A stretch of DNA of 64,000 nucleotides from assembly GCF_005848555.1 (NCBI RefSeq), contig NZ_CP040518.1:2293001-2357000 (forward strand), in the 5' to 3' direction. This DNA is from Blautia sp. SC05B48 (GTDB taxonomy: Bacteria; Bacillota; Clostridia; Lachnospirales; Lachnospiraceae). Shown here one piece after another: positions 1 to 8,832 of this stretch (the stretch's first letter is position 1; each line of letters begins with the position of its first letter). The notes beneath the pieces were generated by a model, which did no database searches, was not told the DNA's origin, and was given only the letters and a program-made list of their open reading frames with translations. A program made the translations under genes and the position numbers.

Positions 1-854
1 GAAGTGCCGACGCATAATACACTGTCAGAGGAAACAGCCATGCCGTCAACGCTTGCGTAGCAGGCCAGTGCCCACACAGAAGTACGTGAGCCTCCGTATG
101 GCAAAAGTTCTATGGTGGTGCAGTCAAGTGTATTGCTGTCATATCTGGAAAGCTTTGTACATCGTGAACCCTCACTCTGCTCCAGTACGTAGAGATAAGA
201 ACCATGTGATTTGATATACTGTGCAAAGGAATGCCACAGATCGCAGGAAACGATCTTTCCTTTCATGGTTGCCTGGTCGATCTCGGCCATAAGGAAGCCC
301 TGATGTCCCCGACCGACAGAGGAATCCACATATCCTTCGTGACCGGTAACAACATAGAGCTTGCCGTTGCTTTCTGTCATTTCCACACAGCCATAGTCAA
401 AGGGCGTGCGGACCTCACCGCCAAAAAGCTCAGGGTTACTGGTAATTGCTGCCGCACCGGTTCGTTTCCAGTTTATATCGTAGCGGATGACGCGGATAAC
501 CTCAGCGGAATCGTTTTCCTTGTTGTTTGTCTGGCCTTCTACCAGATAATATCCGTCAGATCCGGCATAAAAGCCACCCCACAGCGGAAGCTCCATGTTG
601 ATCTTGCGTTTGCTTCTGATCTTCAGATCATTATCATAGTATTCAATGCCGATAGAATTTTTCTGGTGGAAGACCCTCATGTATCCGCCGGAAACAGGAA
701 CAAGGTCAGAGGTACGGCGTAACCTGACATTGAGATTGTCCTGTGCGGTTGGCGTAAGAGAGCCTGCCCGAGCTGTCTGCGGAAACAGGATCAGACAGAA
801 GCAAAGACAGCAGAACAGAAATAGCAGAGATGTTAATTTTTTTAGCTTTTTCAT
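1..854 (-). CDS. Secreted protein of unknown function (3' part cut by window edge)
   Basis: An open frame runs on the minus strand from an ATG at 854 to the window edge, giving about 284 residues with no stop. An AAGGAG ribosome binding site lies 7 bases upstream. The N-terminus is a clear signal peptide: Lys-rich start, a Leu/Phe/Cys-rich core, then a PQTARAG-type cleavage region near residue 28. The mature part contains repeated short beta-rich segments (Gly-Gly-Tyr, Tyr-Tyr-Asp, Gly-Ser-Tyr-Leu-Tyr) that could be blades of a beta-propeller. I do not recognise a named family. It is probably exported to the cell surface or outside. The C-terminus is outside the window, so any anchor is unknown. 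Confidence 0.8.
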   Translation of the reverse strand, partial: MKKLKKLTSLLFLFCCLCFCLILFPQTARAGSLTPTAQDNLNVRLRRTSDLVPVSGGYMRVFHQKNSIGIEYYDNDLKIRSKRKINMELPLWGGFYAGSDGYYLVEGQTNNKENDSAEVIRVIRYDINWKRTGAAAITSNPELFGGEVRTPFDYGCVEMTESNGKLYVVTGHEGYVDSSVGRGHQGFLMAEIDQATMKGKIVSCDLWHSFAQYIKSHGSYLYVLEQSEGSRCTKLSRYDSNTLDCTTIELLPYGGSRTSVWALACYASVDGMAVSSDSVLCVGT

Positions 855-897
855 AAGTTTCTCCTTTGTATGTGTTTTTAGATGATCTTCTGTTTAG

Positions 898-925
898 ATT
901 ATAATTCATAGGACAGAATTTACAA
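898..925 (-). promoter_or_regulatory. Promoter for the secreted-protein gene
   Basis: Reading the minus strand, a perfect TATAAT (898-903) is preceded by TTGTAA (920-925) with a 16-base spacer. It lies 44 bases upstream of the ATG at 854. Sigma-A type by sequence only. Confidence 0.6.
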
Positions 926-1057
926 TACAAAATCGGGAGTTATGTAACTACCGGTTCTCAGGATTTCTGTAAATTCTGTCACAAAAAACATCTTGCGGAA
1001 ATACTGCCGGTGGGCAGTAACATCAGCAGGAACCTTATGGCAACAGGGGCTTTTTTC

Positions 1058-1086
1058 TTGACAGCTTTTTGTGATATTGATAAAAT
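1058..1086 (+). promoter_or_regulatory. Sigma-A promoter for the RmlD-like gene and symporter
   Basis: A consensus TTGACA (1058-1063), a 17-base spacer and TAAAAT (1081-1086) stand about 100 bases before the ATG at 1183. The 855-1182 gap holds this promoter, the opposing promoter at 898-925, and a short inverted repeat TACTGCC/GGCAGTA at 1002-1019 just upstream of the -35. I see no gene in the gap. Confidence 0.8.
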
Positions 1087-1182
1087 ATATTTCAGTATAT
1101 AGGTTAAAGGGGCGTTGGTTTTGATCTAAATCGATGTCTCTTTATTTATGTATCACACACATTATACCAGGGAGGTAGAAAG

Positions 1183-2034
1183 ATGTTAAAAGTATGGATC
1201 GCAGGTGCCAACGGACAGATCGGACGGGCACTGAATGATGTTCTGGATCCAATGCAGATCGAGACTCTGAACACAGACCTTGATGAGCTGGATATCACAG
1301 ACACAGATGAAGTGATCAACTTCGGTTCCATTAACCGTCCGGATGTGATCATCAACTGCACCGGTATCACAGATACCGATGAATGTGAGAAGAATCCGGA
1401 ACATGCATATCGTGTCAACGCACTGGGAGCAAGAAACTTAAGCATCGTGGCAAGAAAATGCGGGGCAAAGATCGTCCAGCTTTCCACAGATGATGTTTTC
1501 GACGGAAAGAGCAAAAAACCGTATACAGAGTTTGACGATACCAATCCGCTGACTGTTTACGGCCGTTCCAAGAGAGCCGGAGAGAACTATGTAAAAGAGT
1601 TTACACACAAACATTTCATTATCCGAAGCAACTGGGTATACGGAAAAGGCGGAAACAATTTTGTAAACCGTGTGCTGGAGACAGCAGAAAAAGGCCAGGC
1701 ACTTTCCGTTGCTTCTGATCAGTTCGGATCACCGACCAGTGCCAAGGATCTGGCAAGAATGATCCTGTATCTTATCGATACCAACGAATATGGAACTTAT
1801 CACGTAACCTGCAGCGGTGTATGCAACCGCTATGAGTTTGCAACAGAGATCCTTCGCCTTGCAGGAAAGGAGATCGAACTGAGATCCGTGCCGACAGAGC
1901 AGTCAGATCTTTCTTCTGTCAGACCGCCTTATGCCGTCCTTGATAATTTTATCCTCCGTATTATTGAAGTGTACGACATGCCGGACTGGAAAGCATCATT
2001 GAAAGAATATATGGATGAAAGAACGGAGGACTAG
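1183..2034 (+). CDS. RmlD-type dTDP-4-dehydrorhamnose reductase-like protein
   Basis: A 283-residue short-chain dehydrogenase/reductase of the RmlD substrate-binding family, which reduces dTDP-4-keto-rhamnose with NAD(P)H. The Rossmann motif GxxGxxG is at residues 8-14 (GANGQIG). A Ser-Thr pair at about 101-102 and the YxxxK catalytic pair (Tyr126, Lys130) are present, followed by the VYG(K/R)SK-type context and a C-terminal PYAVLDN region typical of the family. The start has a GGAGG ribosome binding site. No other rhamnose genes (rmlA, rmlB, rmlC) are nearby; instead the gene abuts a symporter gene one base downstream. The exact substrate is therefore unproven, and it could act on another nucleotide sugar. 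Confidence 0.8.
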   Translation: MLKVWIAGANGQIGRALNDVLDPMQIETLNTDLDELDITDTDEVINFGSINRPDVIINCTGITDTDECEKNPEHAYRVNALGARNLSIVARKCGAKIVQLSTDDVFDGKSKKPYTEFDDTNPLTVYGRSKRAGENYVKEFTHKHFIIRSNWVYGKGGNNFVNRVLETAEKGQALSVASDQFGSPTSAKDLARMILYLIDTNEYGTYHVTCSGVCNRYEFATEILRLAGKEIELRSVPTEQSDLSSVRPPYAVLDNFILRIIEVYDMPDWKASLKEYMDERTED

Positions 2035-2035
2035 G

Positions 2036-3334
2036 ATGAAAGAAAAAAATATAAAAGAGAAAACACAGCAGAAAAAGAAAATGGGTCTTACCACGAAGAT
2101 CTTTGTGGCGCTGATCGCAGGTGCGATACTGGGAATCATTCTCTGTTACCTGGTTCCTGACAGCAGCTTCAAGAAAGATGTGATCGTGGAGGGAATCCTT
2201 TATGTGATCGGACAGGGATTTATCCGTCTGATGAAAATGCTGGTTGTACCGCTGGTATTCTGTTCCCTTGTCTGCGGAAGTATGTCCATCGGTGATACCA
2301 AGAAGCTTGGAACCGTAGGTGTGAGAACACTGGTATTTTATCTGGCGACTACAGCTCTGGCTGTTTCTGTTGCTCTGACTGTGGGTAATCTGATCAATCC
2401 GGGTGTGGGACTCGATATGAGCTCTATTCAGTCCTCCGCTTCCTCGGTGGAGACTATGGAGGCTACCTCTCTTACAGATACTATCCTGAATATCATCCCG
2501 GACAATCCGATCAATTCCCTGGCAAGCGGAACCATGCTTCAGGTTATCGTATTTGCCCTGATCGTGGGTGTGATCCTTGCGAAAATGGGAGAGCGTGCAG
2601 AGACAGTGGCAAACTTTTTCAGCCAGTTCAATGACATCATGATGGAGATGACCATGATGATCATGGCACTTGCACCGATCGGTGTATTCTGTCTCATCAG
2701 CAGAACCTTTGCAAACATCGGTTTCAGCGCGTTTATCCCGCTGGCAAAATATATGATCGGTGTTCTCCTTGCACTGGCGATCCAGTGCTTCGGCGTATAC
2801 CAGATTCTGCTGAAGATATTCACAGGACTGAATCCAATAAAATTCATCAAGAAATTTTTCCCGGTTATGGCATTTGCATTCTCAACAGCTACATCCAATG
2901 CCACAATCCCGATGTCCATTGATACTCTGTCCAAGAAAGTGGGTGTTTCCAAGAAGATTTCTTCATTTACCATTCCTCTTGGAGCTACCATCAATATGGA
3001 CGGTACCTCTATCATGCAGGGTGTTGCCGTAGTATTTGCGGCACAGGCCTTCGGTATCCACTTAAGTCCGATGGATTATGTGACAGTTATCGGAACTGCA
3101 ACCCTTGCTTCCGTAGGAACTGCCGGTGTACCAAGTGTTGGTCTTGTTACCCTGACCATGGTATTTAACTCTGTAGGACTTCCGGTTGAGGCAATTGGTC
3201 TGATCATGGGTATTGACCGTATCCTGGATATGACCAGAACAGCGGTTAACATTACCGGTGATGCAGTCTGCACAACCATCGTTGCACACCAGAACGGTGC
3301 GCTGGATAAAAAAGTGTTCAACGAATCAAACTAA
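2036..3334 (+). CDS. Dicarboxylate/amino acid:cation symporter (DAACS family)
   Basis: A 432-residue integral membrane carrier of the GltP/GltT/DctA family, which couples uptake of glutamate, aspartate or C4-dicarboxylates to Na+ or H+. The HP1 serine/threonine-rich loop (FSTATSNATIP), the TM7 NMDGT cation-binding motif and the TM8 region (IDRILDMTRTAVNITGD), which holds the Asp/Arg/Asn-type substrate residues, are all present. I chose the ATG at 2036 because GGAGG lies 7 bases before it; an in-frame ATG at 2015 lies inside the upstream gene. The gene begins one base after the stop of the RmlD-like gene, so the two are probably co-transcribed. It ends at a strong terminator. Confidence 0.92.
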   Translation: MKEKNIKEKTQQKKKMGLTTKIFVALIAGAILGIILCYLVPDSSFKKDVIVEGILYVIGQGFIRLMKMLVVPLVFCSLVCGSMSIGDTKKLGTVGVRTLVFYLATTALAVSVALTVGNLINPGVGLDMSSIQSSASSVETMEATSLTDTILNIIPDNPINSLASGTMLQVIVFALIVGVILAKMGERAETVANFFSQFNDIMMEMTMMIMALAPIGVFCLISRTFANIGFSAFIPLAKYMIGVLLALAIQCFGVYQILLKIFTGLNPIKFIKKFFPVMAFAFSTATSNATIPMSIDTLSKKVGVSKKISSFTIPLGATINMDGTSIMQGVAVVFAAQAFGIHLSPMDYVTVIGTATLASVGTAGVPSVGLVTLTMVFNSVGLPVEAIGLIMGIDRILDMTRTAVNITGDAVCTTIVAHQNGALDKKVFNESN

Positions 3335-3383
3335 ATATCCGGTTCAGAAAAAGATCCGACCCTGTCGGGTGAGAAAAAAAACG

Positions 3384-3430
3384 AAAAACGGCCGTACATA
3401 TCGTAAGAACGATATGTACGGCCGTTTTTT
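3384..3430. terminator. Bidirectional intrinsic terminator with 21-bp perfect stem
   Basis: A perfect 21-bp inverted repeat (3384-3404 with 3409-3429) around an AAGA loop has an A-run on one side and a T-run on the other. It separates the convergent symporter and LysR genes and can serve both. Confidence 0.92.
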
Positions 3431-3454
3431 AACTGAATCAGGTAAGTCCCCTGC

Positions 3455-4372
3455 CTATTCCTGTTCCAGAACCCCCATGACAGAGGGCAGTTCCAGCTGC
3501 TGATAGGTGTGAAGGATCTTTTCCAGCTCAAAGATGGCAGGGGTAAGAAACTTATTCTTGTGATAGACCAGCTTGAATTTCCGGTTCCATTCCCCTGCTT
3601 CGTTGCAGAAGACCCGGACTGAACGGTGACGGATCTCATGAGGCATAAGACGGATGGACATAACAGATAGCATCTGGTTATACAGCACTGCGTTCAGCAG
3701 TGCCTGCGGACTGTTGGCTTCCCAGGCAGTTCGGATCTTCAGGTCATGGCGAAGGGTGTAATCCTCAAAAAGCTGTCTGGTACCGCTTCCATATTCCCGG
3801 ACTGCAAATTTCTGGTTGTTCAGCTCCTGGACATGGATGCGTCCTCTGCGGTAAAACGGGTGCTTTTTTCCGGCGGCAAGAACCAGACAGTCGTCGATGA
3901 TGGGAAGAACGACAAGATCCGGAGAATGGATCTCACCTTCTACCACGGCAGCGTCCAGCTCAGAACGCAGAAGCTTCTGCTCGATATTTTGCGTGTTGGT
4001 GACAAAGGAGTAAACGTCAAGGTCCGGTATTTTTTTCTGCAGATCCAGGATAATGGATGGGGTCAGGCACGTTCCCACAGTGAGGGTGGAGCCCAGCTTC
4101 AGAGTGGAAGACTGTCCCTGGTTCTGCATCAGCTCTTCCAGCTGCTGAAACTGGCGGATCATTTCACGGGCATGGGGAAGAAGAAGCTTTCCCCGTTCTG
4201 TGAGATAAAGCTTTTTTCCAAGACGTTCAAAGAGAAGGCCGTTATAATGAGCTTCCAGCTCCCGGATGGCCTGACTGACTGTTGGCTGGGAAAGATAAAG
4301 ATGTTTGGCAGCAGCACTCATGGAGCCCTGTTCCGCAACGGCAACAAAAACAGTGAGATGACGGATGGTCAT
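3455..4372 (-). CDS. LysR-family transcriptional regulator
   Basis: A 305-residue LysR-type regulator. The N-terminal winged helix-turn-helix is clear (MTIRHLTVFVAVAEQGSMSA, then the SQPTVSQAIRELE recognition helix near residues 28-40), followed by a periplasmic-binding-type effector domain. I use the ATG at 4372, which has AAGGAG 8 bases upstream, rather than the in-frame start 16 codons earlier. It is divergent from the siroheme reductase gene at 4600 and is the obvious candidate regulator of it. CysL and related regulators control sulfite reductases in other Firmicutes, but the effector cannot be read from sequence. Confidence 0.88.
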   Translation of the reverse strand: MTIRHLTVFVAVAEQGSMSAAAKHLYLSQPTVSQAIRELEAHYNGLLFERLGKKLYLTERGKLLLPHAREMIRQFQQLEELMQNQGQSSTLKLGSTLTVGTCLTPSIILDLQKKIPDLDVYSFVTNTQNIEQKLLRSELDAAVVEGEIHSPDLVVLPIIDDCLVLAAGKKHPFYRRGRIHVQELNNQKFAVREYGSGTRQLFEDYTLRHDLKIRTAWEANSPQALLNAVLYNQMLSVMSIRLMPHEIRHRSVRVFCNEAGEWNRKFKLVYHKNKFLTPAIFELEKILHTYQQLELPSVMGVLEQE

Positions 4373-4396
4373 GTGGAATCTCCTTTTATTATAAAT

Positions 4397-4443
4397 TGAT
4401 ATATAGGTAAAAACTATCATTTTTATAAAATAATATCATTTTT
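4397..4443. promoter_or_regulatory. Candidate LysR binding region
   Basis: The divergent intergenic region holds a dyad TGATA-N13-TATCA (4397-4419) and a second copy of the 10-mer TATCATTTTT (4415-4424 and 4434-4443), 19 bases apart. Two spaced half-sites upstream of the target -35 region are the usual layout for LysR activation. This is inference from pattern only. Confidence 0.4.
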
Positions 4444-4468
4444 CAAATACATCTTCAAGTGGTATAGT
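4441..4468 (+). promoter_or_regulatory. Probable promoter for the siroheme reductase gene
   Basis: TATAGT (4463-4468) is a good -10 box, but the -35 is poor (TTTCAA at 4441-4446, spacer 16). A weak -35 beside LysR-type half-sites suggests activator dependence. Confidence 0.45.
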
Positions 4469-4498
4469 AGGAGGTACGTGAAAACGATTTCAACAGGT

Positions 4499-4524
4499 GT
4501 TACTGTTCAGGAGTAAACAGTAAC
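4499..4524. repeat. Short palindromic repeat (TTACTG...CAGTAA family)
   Basis: A 9-bp inverted repeat with an 8-base loop. Its TTACTG...AACAGTAAC shape recurs at 61580 and 61733, suggesting a small dispersed intergenic repeat. Confidence 0.4.
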
Positions 4525-4577
4525 TTCAACATTGCAAAATACAGGGCAAAGATACCGTGGGAAAGTATCGGAATGCC
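4499..4577 (+). promoter_or_regulatory. Structured 5' leader of the siroheme reductase gene
   Basis: The 130-base leader contains a 9-bp perfect hairpin (GTTACTGTT 4499-4507 with AACAGTAAC 4516-4524). It also has a second two-part stem: GGCA 4545-4548 with TGCC 4574-4577, enclosing GATAC 4551-4555 with GTATC 4565-4569. The second structure ends 13 bases before the GGAGGAGG ribosome binding site. I could not match it to a known riboswitch class. Confidence 0.4.
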
Positions 4578-4599
4578 AGTGAGACCAGGAGGAGGAAAT

Positions 4600-5523
4600 A
4601 TGTCAGCATTAACTGTAAGCAAAGATGAAGAAAAAAGACTGAAGGGTCAGGGATTTTTAAATAACCGGGGAACCGATGAATTTTCCGCACGGGTGATCAC
4701 CGTAAACGGAAAGGTGACAGCGGCACAGCACAGATGTATGGCGGAAGCAGCGGAGAAATTCGGCAACGGAAATCTTACCTACACGACCAGACTCTCCGTG
4801 GAGATCCAGGGAATCCCATATGAAAAGATCGAAGAGTTTCAGGAATTTATTGCGAAGGAAGATCTGGAGACAGGAGGAACAGGAGCAAAGGTCCGGCCTG
4901 TAGTATCCTGCAAGGGAACCACCTGCCAGTATGGACTTCTGGATTCCTATGCAATTTCAGAAGAAATTTTCCGAAGATTCTATAAAGGCTACCGTCAGGT
5001 TGCGCTGCCGCATAAATTTAAGATCGCAGTAGGCGGATGCCCGAATAACTGTGTGAAACCAAATCTGAATGATGTGGGAATCATCGGACAGAGGATCCCA
5101 CATTTTGATATTGAAGCCTGCAAAGGATGTAAGAAATGTGCTATTGAAGCAGCATGTCCGAATAAAGTTGCAAAGGTCGTTGACGGGAAACTCCACATTG
5201 ATGAGGAGCTTTGCAGACACTGCGGAAGATGTGTGGGAAAATGTCCGTTTCATTCCATAGAGGATGGTACCTACGGATTCAAGATCTATATCGGCGGACG
5301 CTGGGGAAAGAAAATTTCTCATGGAAAAGCCCTGAGTAAGATTTTTACATCAGAGGAAGAGGCACTGGATGTTATTGAGAAGGCAATCCTGCTTTTTAAG
5401 GACCAGGGATTAAAGGGAGAACGTTTTGCTGAGACTATAGAACGAATTGGATTTGAAAATGCAGAAAAACAATTATTGGAAAAAAATCTTCTGGAAAGAA
5501 AAATGGAAATTTTGTCCAAATAG
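4600..5523 (+). CDS. Siroheme/4Fe-4S sulfite or nitrite reductase, small single-chain form
   Basis: A 307-residue protein with an N-terminal ferredoxin-like half domain of nitrite/sulfite reductases. The siroheme/4Fe-4S ligand set is C104-x4-C109 and C147-x3-C151 (GGCPNNC). Then come two bacterial 4Fe-4S ferredoxin motifs: C174, C177, C180, C186 and C205, C208, C211, C215. This layout matches the AsrC/COG2221 group of anaerobic sulfite reductases, which reduce sulfite (or nitrite) by six electrons. I use the ATG at 4600 with GGAGGAGG upstream; an earlier in-frame ATG at 4573 has no such site. No AsrA/AsrB partners are next to it, so the electron donor is unknown. It probably acts in the cytoplasm under control of the divergent LysR regulator. 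Confidence 0.85.
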   Translation: MSALTVSKDEEKRLKGQGFLNNRGTDEFSARVITVNGKVTAAQHRCMAEAAEKFGNGNLTYTTRLSVEIQGIPYEKIEEFQEFIAKEDLETGGTGAKVRPVVSCKGTTCQYGLLDSYAISEEIFRRFYKGYRQVALPHKFKIAVGGCPNNCVKPNLNDVGIIGQRIPHFDIEACKGCKKCAIEAACPNKVAKVVDGKLHIDEELCRHCGRCVGKCPFHSIEDGTYGFKIYIGGRWGKKISHGKALSKIFTSEEEALDVIEKAILLFKDQGLKGERFAETIERIGFENAEKQLLEKNLLERKMEILSK

Positions 5524-5660
5524 AGATATAAAAAAACTACCTATTATATAAGCTGTCTGAAACTGAAAAAATACAAGTAATAATATAAAATTTTTTTATC
5601 TCATTTATATAAATTTTTATTATATCATAATACTTACAAAAAACTAAGTGAAAATTCTAT

Positions 5661-5689
5661 TTGAAATATGCAAAATAATGTGATAAAGT
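5661..5689 (+). promoter_or_regulatory. Promoter for the pyrophosphatase gene
   Basis: TTGAAA (5661-5666), a 17-base spacer and TAAAGT (5684-5689) stand in a very AT-rich stretch 30 bases before the GTG start at 5720. Confidence 0.7.
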
Positions 5690-5719
5690 ATTAACAATAC
5701 ATGAACGGAGGTAAAAAGA

Positions 5720-7702
5720 GTGGAAAATTACATGTATTTGGTGCCGGTGGCAGCAGTACTGGCACTTCTGTTCGCAGCATACCTTGCAGCAAAGGTCAGC
5801 AAACAGGATGCAGGAACAGACAGAATGAAGGAGATCGCAGGCGCGATCGCAGAAGGTGCCCGCGCCTTCTTAACAGCAGAGTACAAGATCCTGGTTATTT
5901 TTGTAGCCGTACTTTTTGTACTGATCGGAATCGGAGTTGGAAGCTGGGTAACAGCAATCTGCTTCGTAGTAGGTGCTCTGTTTTCAACAATCGCAGGATA
6001 CTGCGGTATGACTGTTGCAACAAAGGCTAATGTAAGAACAGCAAATGCAGCAAAAGAGGGAGGAATGAACAAGGCTCTTTCCATTGCATTCTCCGGCGGT
6101 GCTGTTATGGGTATGTGTGTTGCAGGTCTTGGCGCACTGGGTGTCAGCGTTGTGTATATCATCACAAAGAACGTTGACGTACTTTCCGGATTCAGCCTTG
6201 GTGCTTCTTCCATCGCACTGTTTGCACGTGTTGGCGGTGGAATCTATACAAAGGCAGCTGACGTAGGAGCTGACCTTGTAGGTAAGGTTGAGGCAGGAAT
6301 CCCGGAGGATGACCCTCGTAACCCGGCTGTTATCGCGGATAACGTAGGTGATAACGTAGGTGATGTTGCCGGTATGGGTGCAGACCTTTTTGAGTCCTAT
6401 GTAGGATCTCTGGTATCTGCCCTTACACTTGGTGCGGTAGCCGGAGCAGTTTCCGGTGTTCTCTATCCGCTGGCTATTGCAGGCTGTGGACTGATCGCAT
6501 CCATCATTGCAACATTCTTTGTAAAAGGTGATGATAATTCCAATCCGCAGAAAGCCCTCACAAGAGGAAGCTATGTATCTGCAGCACTTGTTATCATCGT
6601 GTCCCTGATCCTCAGCAAGACTCTCTTCGGAGACATGAAAGCAGCCATTGCTGTGATCGCAGGTCTTGTTGTCGGTGTCATCATCGGAAACATTACGGAG
6701 TATTACACATCTGCAGATTACAAACCGGTTCAGGGAATCGGCGAGCAGTCTGAGACAGGTGCAGCTACAACTATCATCAGTGGTATCGCAGTAGGTATGA
6801 AATCTACAGCATTCCCGATCCTGCTGATCTGTGTTGGCATTTTTGTAGCATACGGTGTGGATGGATTATACGGAATCGCTCTTGCAGCGGTTGGTATGCT
6901 TTCCACAACAGGAATCACAGTTGCCGTTGACGCATATGGACCTATCGCTGACAATGCCGGTGGTATTGCAGAGATGTCAGGTCTGGATGAGTCAGTTCGT
7001 GAGATCACAGATAAGCTTGACTCTGTAGGTAACACAACAGCAGCTATGGGTAAAGGTTTCGCGATCGGTTCCGCAGCCCTTACAGCACTTGCATTGTTTG
7101 TATCTTATGCGAATGCAGTAAATCTGGATGCGATCAATATCCTTGCTCCTCGTGTTACGATCGGTATCTTTATCGGTGGTATGCTTACATTCCTCTTCTC
7201 AGCATTCACAATGGAATCCGTTTCCAAGGCTGCTTATAAGATGATCGAGGAAGTAAGACGCCAGTTCCGTGAGAAACCGGGTATCATGAAGGGTACTGAG
7301 AAACCGGATTACAAATCATGCGTTGCGATCTCCACAACAGCAGCTCTTCACGAGATGATGCTTCCTGGAATCATGGCGGTCGTTGTTCCGGTTATCGTAG
7401 GTGTTGTTCTTGGCGTTGAGGCTCTTGGCGGACTTCTTTCCGGTGCTCTTGTAACAGGTGTACTGATGGCAATCTTCATGTCCAACGCAGGTGGTGCATG
7501 GGATAATGCAAAGAAATATATTGAGACAGGTCATCACGGCGGAAAAGGCAGCGAGGCGCACAAAGCAGCCGTTGTCGGCGATACAGTCGGCGATCCGTTC
7601 AAAGATACATCAGGACCTTCCATTAACATCCTGATCAAGCTCATGACTATTGTATCCCTGGTATTTGCTCCTCTGTTCTTATCCATCGGAGGACTTCTGT
7701 AA
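5720..7702 (+). CDS. hppA: Membrane-bound ion-pumping pyrophosphatase, K+-dependent type
   Basis: A 660-residue, roughly 16-helix membrane pyrophosphatase that hydrolyses cytosolic PPi and pumps H+ or Na+ outward. The catalytic [19 protein letters not shown] segment lies near residue 197, and further Asp-rich catalytic motifs lie near the C-terminus ([14 protein letters not shown]). The motif [10 protein letters not shown] at about 437 carries Ala at the position where K+-independent enzymes carry Lys, so the K+-dependent subclass is expected. Na+ versus H+ transport cannot be settled by reading; many gut anaerobes carry the Na+ type. The start is a GTG with GGAGG 9 bases upstream. It has its own promoter and a terminator just downstream. 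Confidence 0.95.
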   Translation: MENYMYLVPVAAVLALLFAAYLAAKVSKQDAGTDRMKEIAGAIAEGARAFLTAEYKILVIFVAVLFVLIGIGVGSWVTAICFVVGALFSTIAGYCGMTVATKANVRTANAAKEGGMNKALSIAFSGGAVMGMCVAGLGALGVSVVYIITKNVDVLSGFSLGASSIALFARVGGGIYTKAADVGADLVGKVEAGIPEDDPRNPAVIADNVGDNVGDVAGMGADLFESYVGSLVSALTLGAVAGAVSGVLYPLAIAGCGLIASIIATFFVKGDDNSNPQKALTRGSYVSAALVIIVSLILSKTLFGDMKAAIAVIAGLVVGVIIGNITEYYTSADYKPVQGIGEQSETGAATTIISGIAVGMKSTAFPILLICVGIFVAYGVDGLYGIALAAVGMLSTTGITVAVDAYGPIADNAGGIAEMSGLDESVREITDKLDSVGNTTAAMGKGFAIGSAALTALALFVSYANAVNLDAINILAPRVTIGIFIGGMLTFLFSAFTMESVSKAAYKMIEEVRRQFREKPGIMKGTEKPDYKSCVAISTTAALHEMMLPGIMAVVVPVIVGVVLGVEALGGLLSGALVTGVLMAIFMSNAGGAWDNAKKYIETGHHGGKGSEAHKAAVVGDTVGDPFKDTSGPSINILIKLMTIVSLVFAPLFLSIGGLL

Positions 7703-7740
7703 ACATCATTTCAGAAAAACAGTAAACCCATATTATATAA

Positions 7741-7776
7741 AAAAGCTCTTTGCAGAAATCTGCAGGGAGCTTTTTT
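7741..7776 (+). terminator. Intrinsic terminator after hppA
   Basis: A 12-bp stem with two G-U pairs (AGCTCTTTGCAG with CTGCAGGGAGCT), an AAAT loop and six T residues. Confidence 0.88.
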
Positions 7777-7834
7777 GATGCGACAGACGGTGGATCTGTA
7801 CGGATATGGTATTGTGCCATACTTATGATACGGT

Positions 7835-8449
7835 TTACGGATTTTTTGTCCGTGCAGCCTGTTCGATCAGTGTCTGATTTACTTCATCCTCGTAGGTCCG
7901 CATCTGCACCTGCATAGGCGTGGGATCGTCGCTTAGCCGCAGCTGTCCGAAATGATTAAAGAAGATCAGTACGCCAAGGCCGATCCCGATGGAGTAGGAA
8001 ATCTCCAGAATGGTAAAGCCGGAGGAGCTTTTTCCCGTGACAAGAGTGTAAAACTGGTTAAAAAGGCTGCCCATATCTACGTCATTATTAAAGGTCATAA
8101 TGGAAAAAGCGGCACCGAAAAAGGAAACCAGGCATACAAAAAGGATTTTTATATACCGGAAAAGCTTCCCCTTAGCGGTGCTGATGCGGTAGGTGATGAT
8201 AAAATCCGTTTCACCGATGGGAGAAATATCAATGGAGGGTTCCAGCTTCCGGATCTTTTTCAGAAGATCTGATACAGACATCACATAGCGTCCGGGCTTT
8301 TCCGCATCCAGAACAATTACAGGCATGACCCGCAGGCGATTGAGGATTTTGGGATCACTCATGGAAAGTGCAGCAATATCCTGAAGATATACATGTGGGG
8401 TGGTGACTTCAATGTTCTGATCCAGCTGCAGATAAAGAGTATCATTCAT
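7835..8449 (-). CDS. spoVAA: Stage V sporulation protein AA
   Basis: A 204-residue protein matching SpoVAA. The first 85 or so residues form a soluble domain (VYLQDIAALS, RVMPVIVLD), followed by two membrane helices (about 96-116 and 140-160) and the family-typical (I)SYSIGIGLGVLIFFNH segment with a DPTPMQVQM tail. SpoVA proteins form the channel that loads dipicolinic acid into the forespore and releases it at germination. The gene lies last in this operon, whereas in Bacillus subtilis spoVAA is first. The start has AAAGGAG 7 bases upstream and lies 24 bases after spoVAE. Confidence 0.85.
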   Translation of the reverse strand: MNDTLYLQLDQNIEVTTPHVYLQDIAALSMSDPKILNRLRVMPVIVLDAEKPGRYVMSVSDLLKKIRKLEPSIDISPIGETDFIITYRISTAKGKLFRYIKILFVCLVSFFGAAFSIMTFNNDVDMGSLFNQFYTLVTGKSSSGFTILEISYSIGIGLGVLIFFNHFGQLRLSDDPTPMQVQMRTYEDEVNQTLIEQAARTKNP

Positions 8450-8473
8450 GAGAAAAACTCCTTTCCCGAAATA

Positions 8474-8830
8474 TTATTTCTTCATTTTTGGACGGAAGAA
8501 GAGACTGGCCAGATAAGAGAAGATCAGGGCGGAGGAAACTCCGGCAGCACAGGCAGTGAAGCCTCCTGTAAAAAGCCCAAGAATGCCGTCTTCTTCAATG
8601 GCTTTTTTCATACCCTCCCATAATACATGGCCGAAACCGATCAGCGGGACGGAGGCCCCGGCACCTGCAAAATCCACCAGCGGCCGGTAGATGCCAACGG
8701 CACTTAACAGGGCGCCGCTGCATACCAGAAGTACCATCACACGGCCAGGCATCAGCTTTGTCTTGTCCAGAAGGATCTGAATCAGGGCACAGATAAGGCC
8801 GCCGAACCAGAATGCGTTAAAGTAGTCCAT
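8474..8830 (-). CDS. spoVAE: Stage V sporulation protein AE (SpoVAEb-like)
   Basis: A 118-residue membrane protein with three to four hydrophobic helices and the SpoVAC/SpoVAE signature GAGASVPLIGFGH. It forms part of the dipicolinic acid channel in the spore inner membrane. I prefer the ATG at 8830, which sits 7 bases after GGAGG; the ATG at 8836 overlaps the spoVAD stop and is almost on top of the ribosome binding site. It is co-transcribed with spoVAD. Confidence 0.88.
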   Translation of the reverse strand: MDYFNAFWFGGLICALIQILLDKTKLMPGRVMVLLVCSGALLSAVGIYRPLVDFAGAGASVPLIGFGHVLWEGMKKAIEEDGILGLFTGGFTACAAGVSSALIFSYLASLFFRPKMKK

Positions 8831-8832
8831 GC

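Noticed and set aside
231-722. A plus-strand open frame at the window start
   Set aside because: It is antisense to the secreted protein gene that has a ribosome binding site and a signal peptide on the minus strand.
4499-4599. Cobalamin or SAM riboswitch before the siroheme reductase gene
   Set aside because: The end of the leader (GCCAGTGAGACC) faintly recalls a cobalamin element, but the conserved core segments of the class, and those of SAM classes, are absent.
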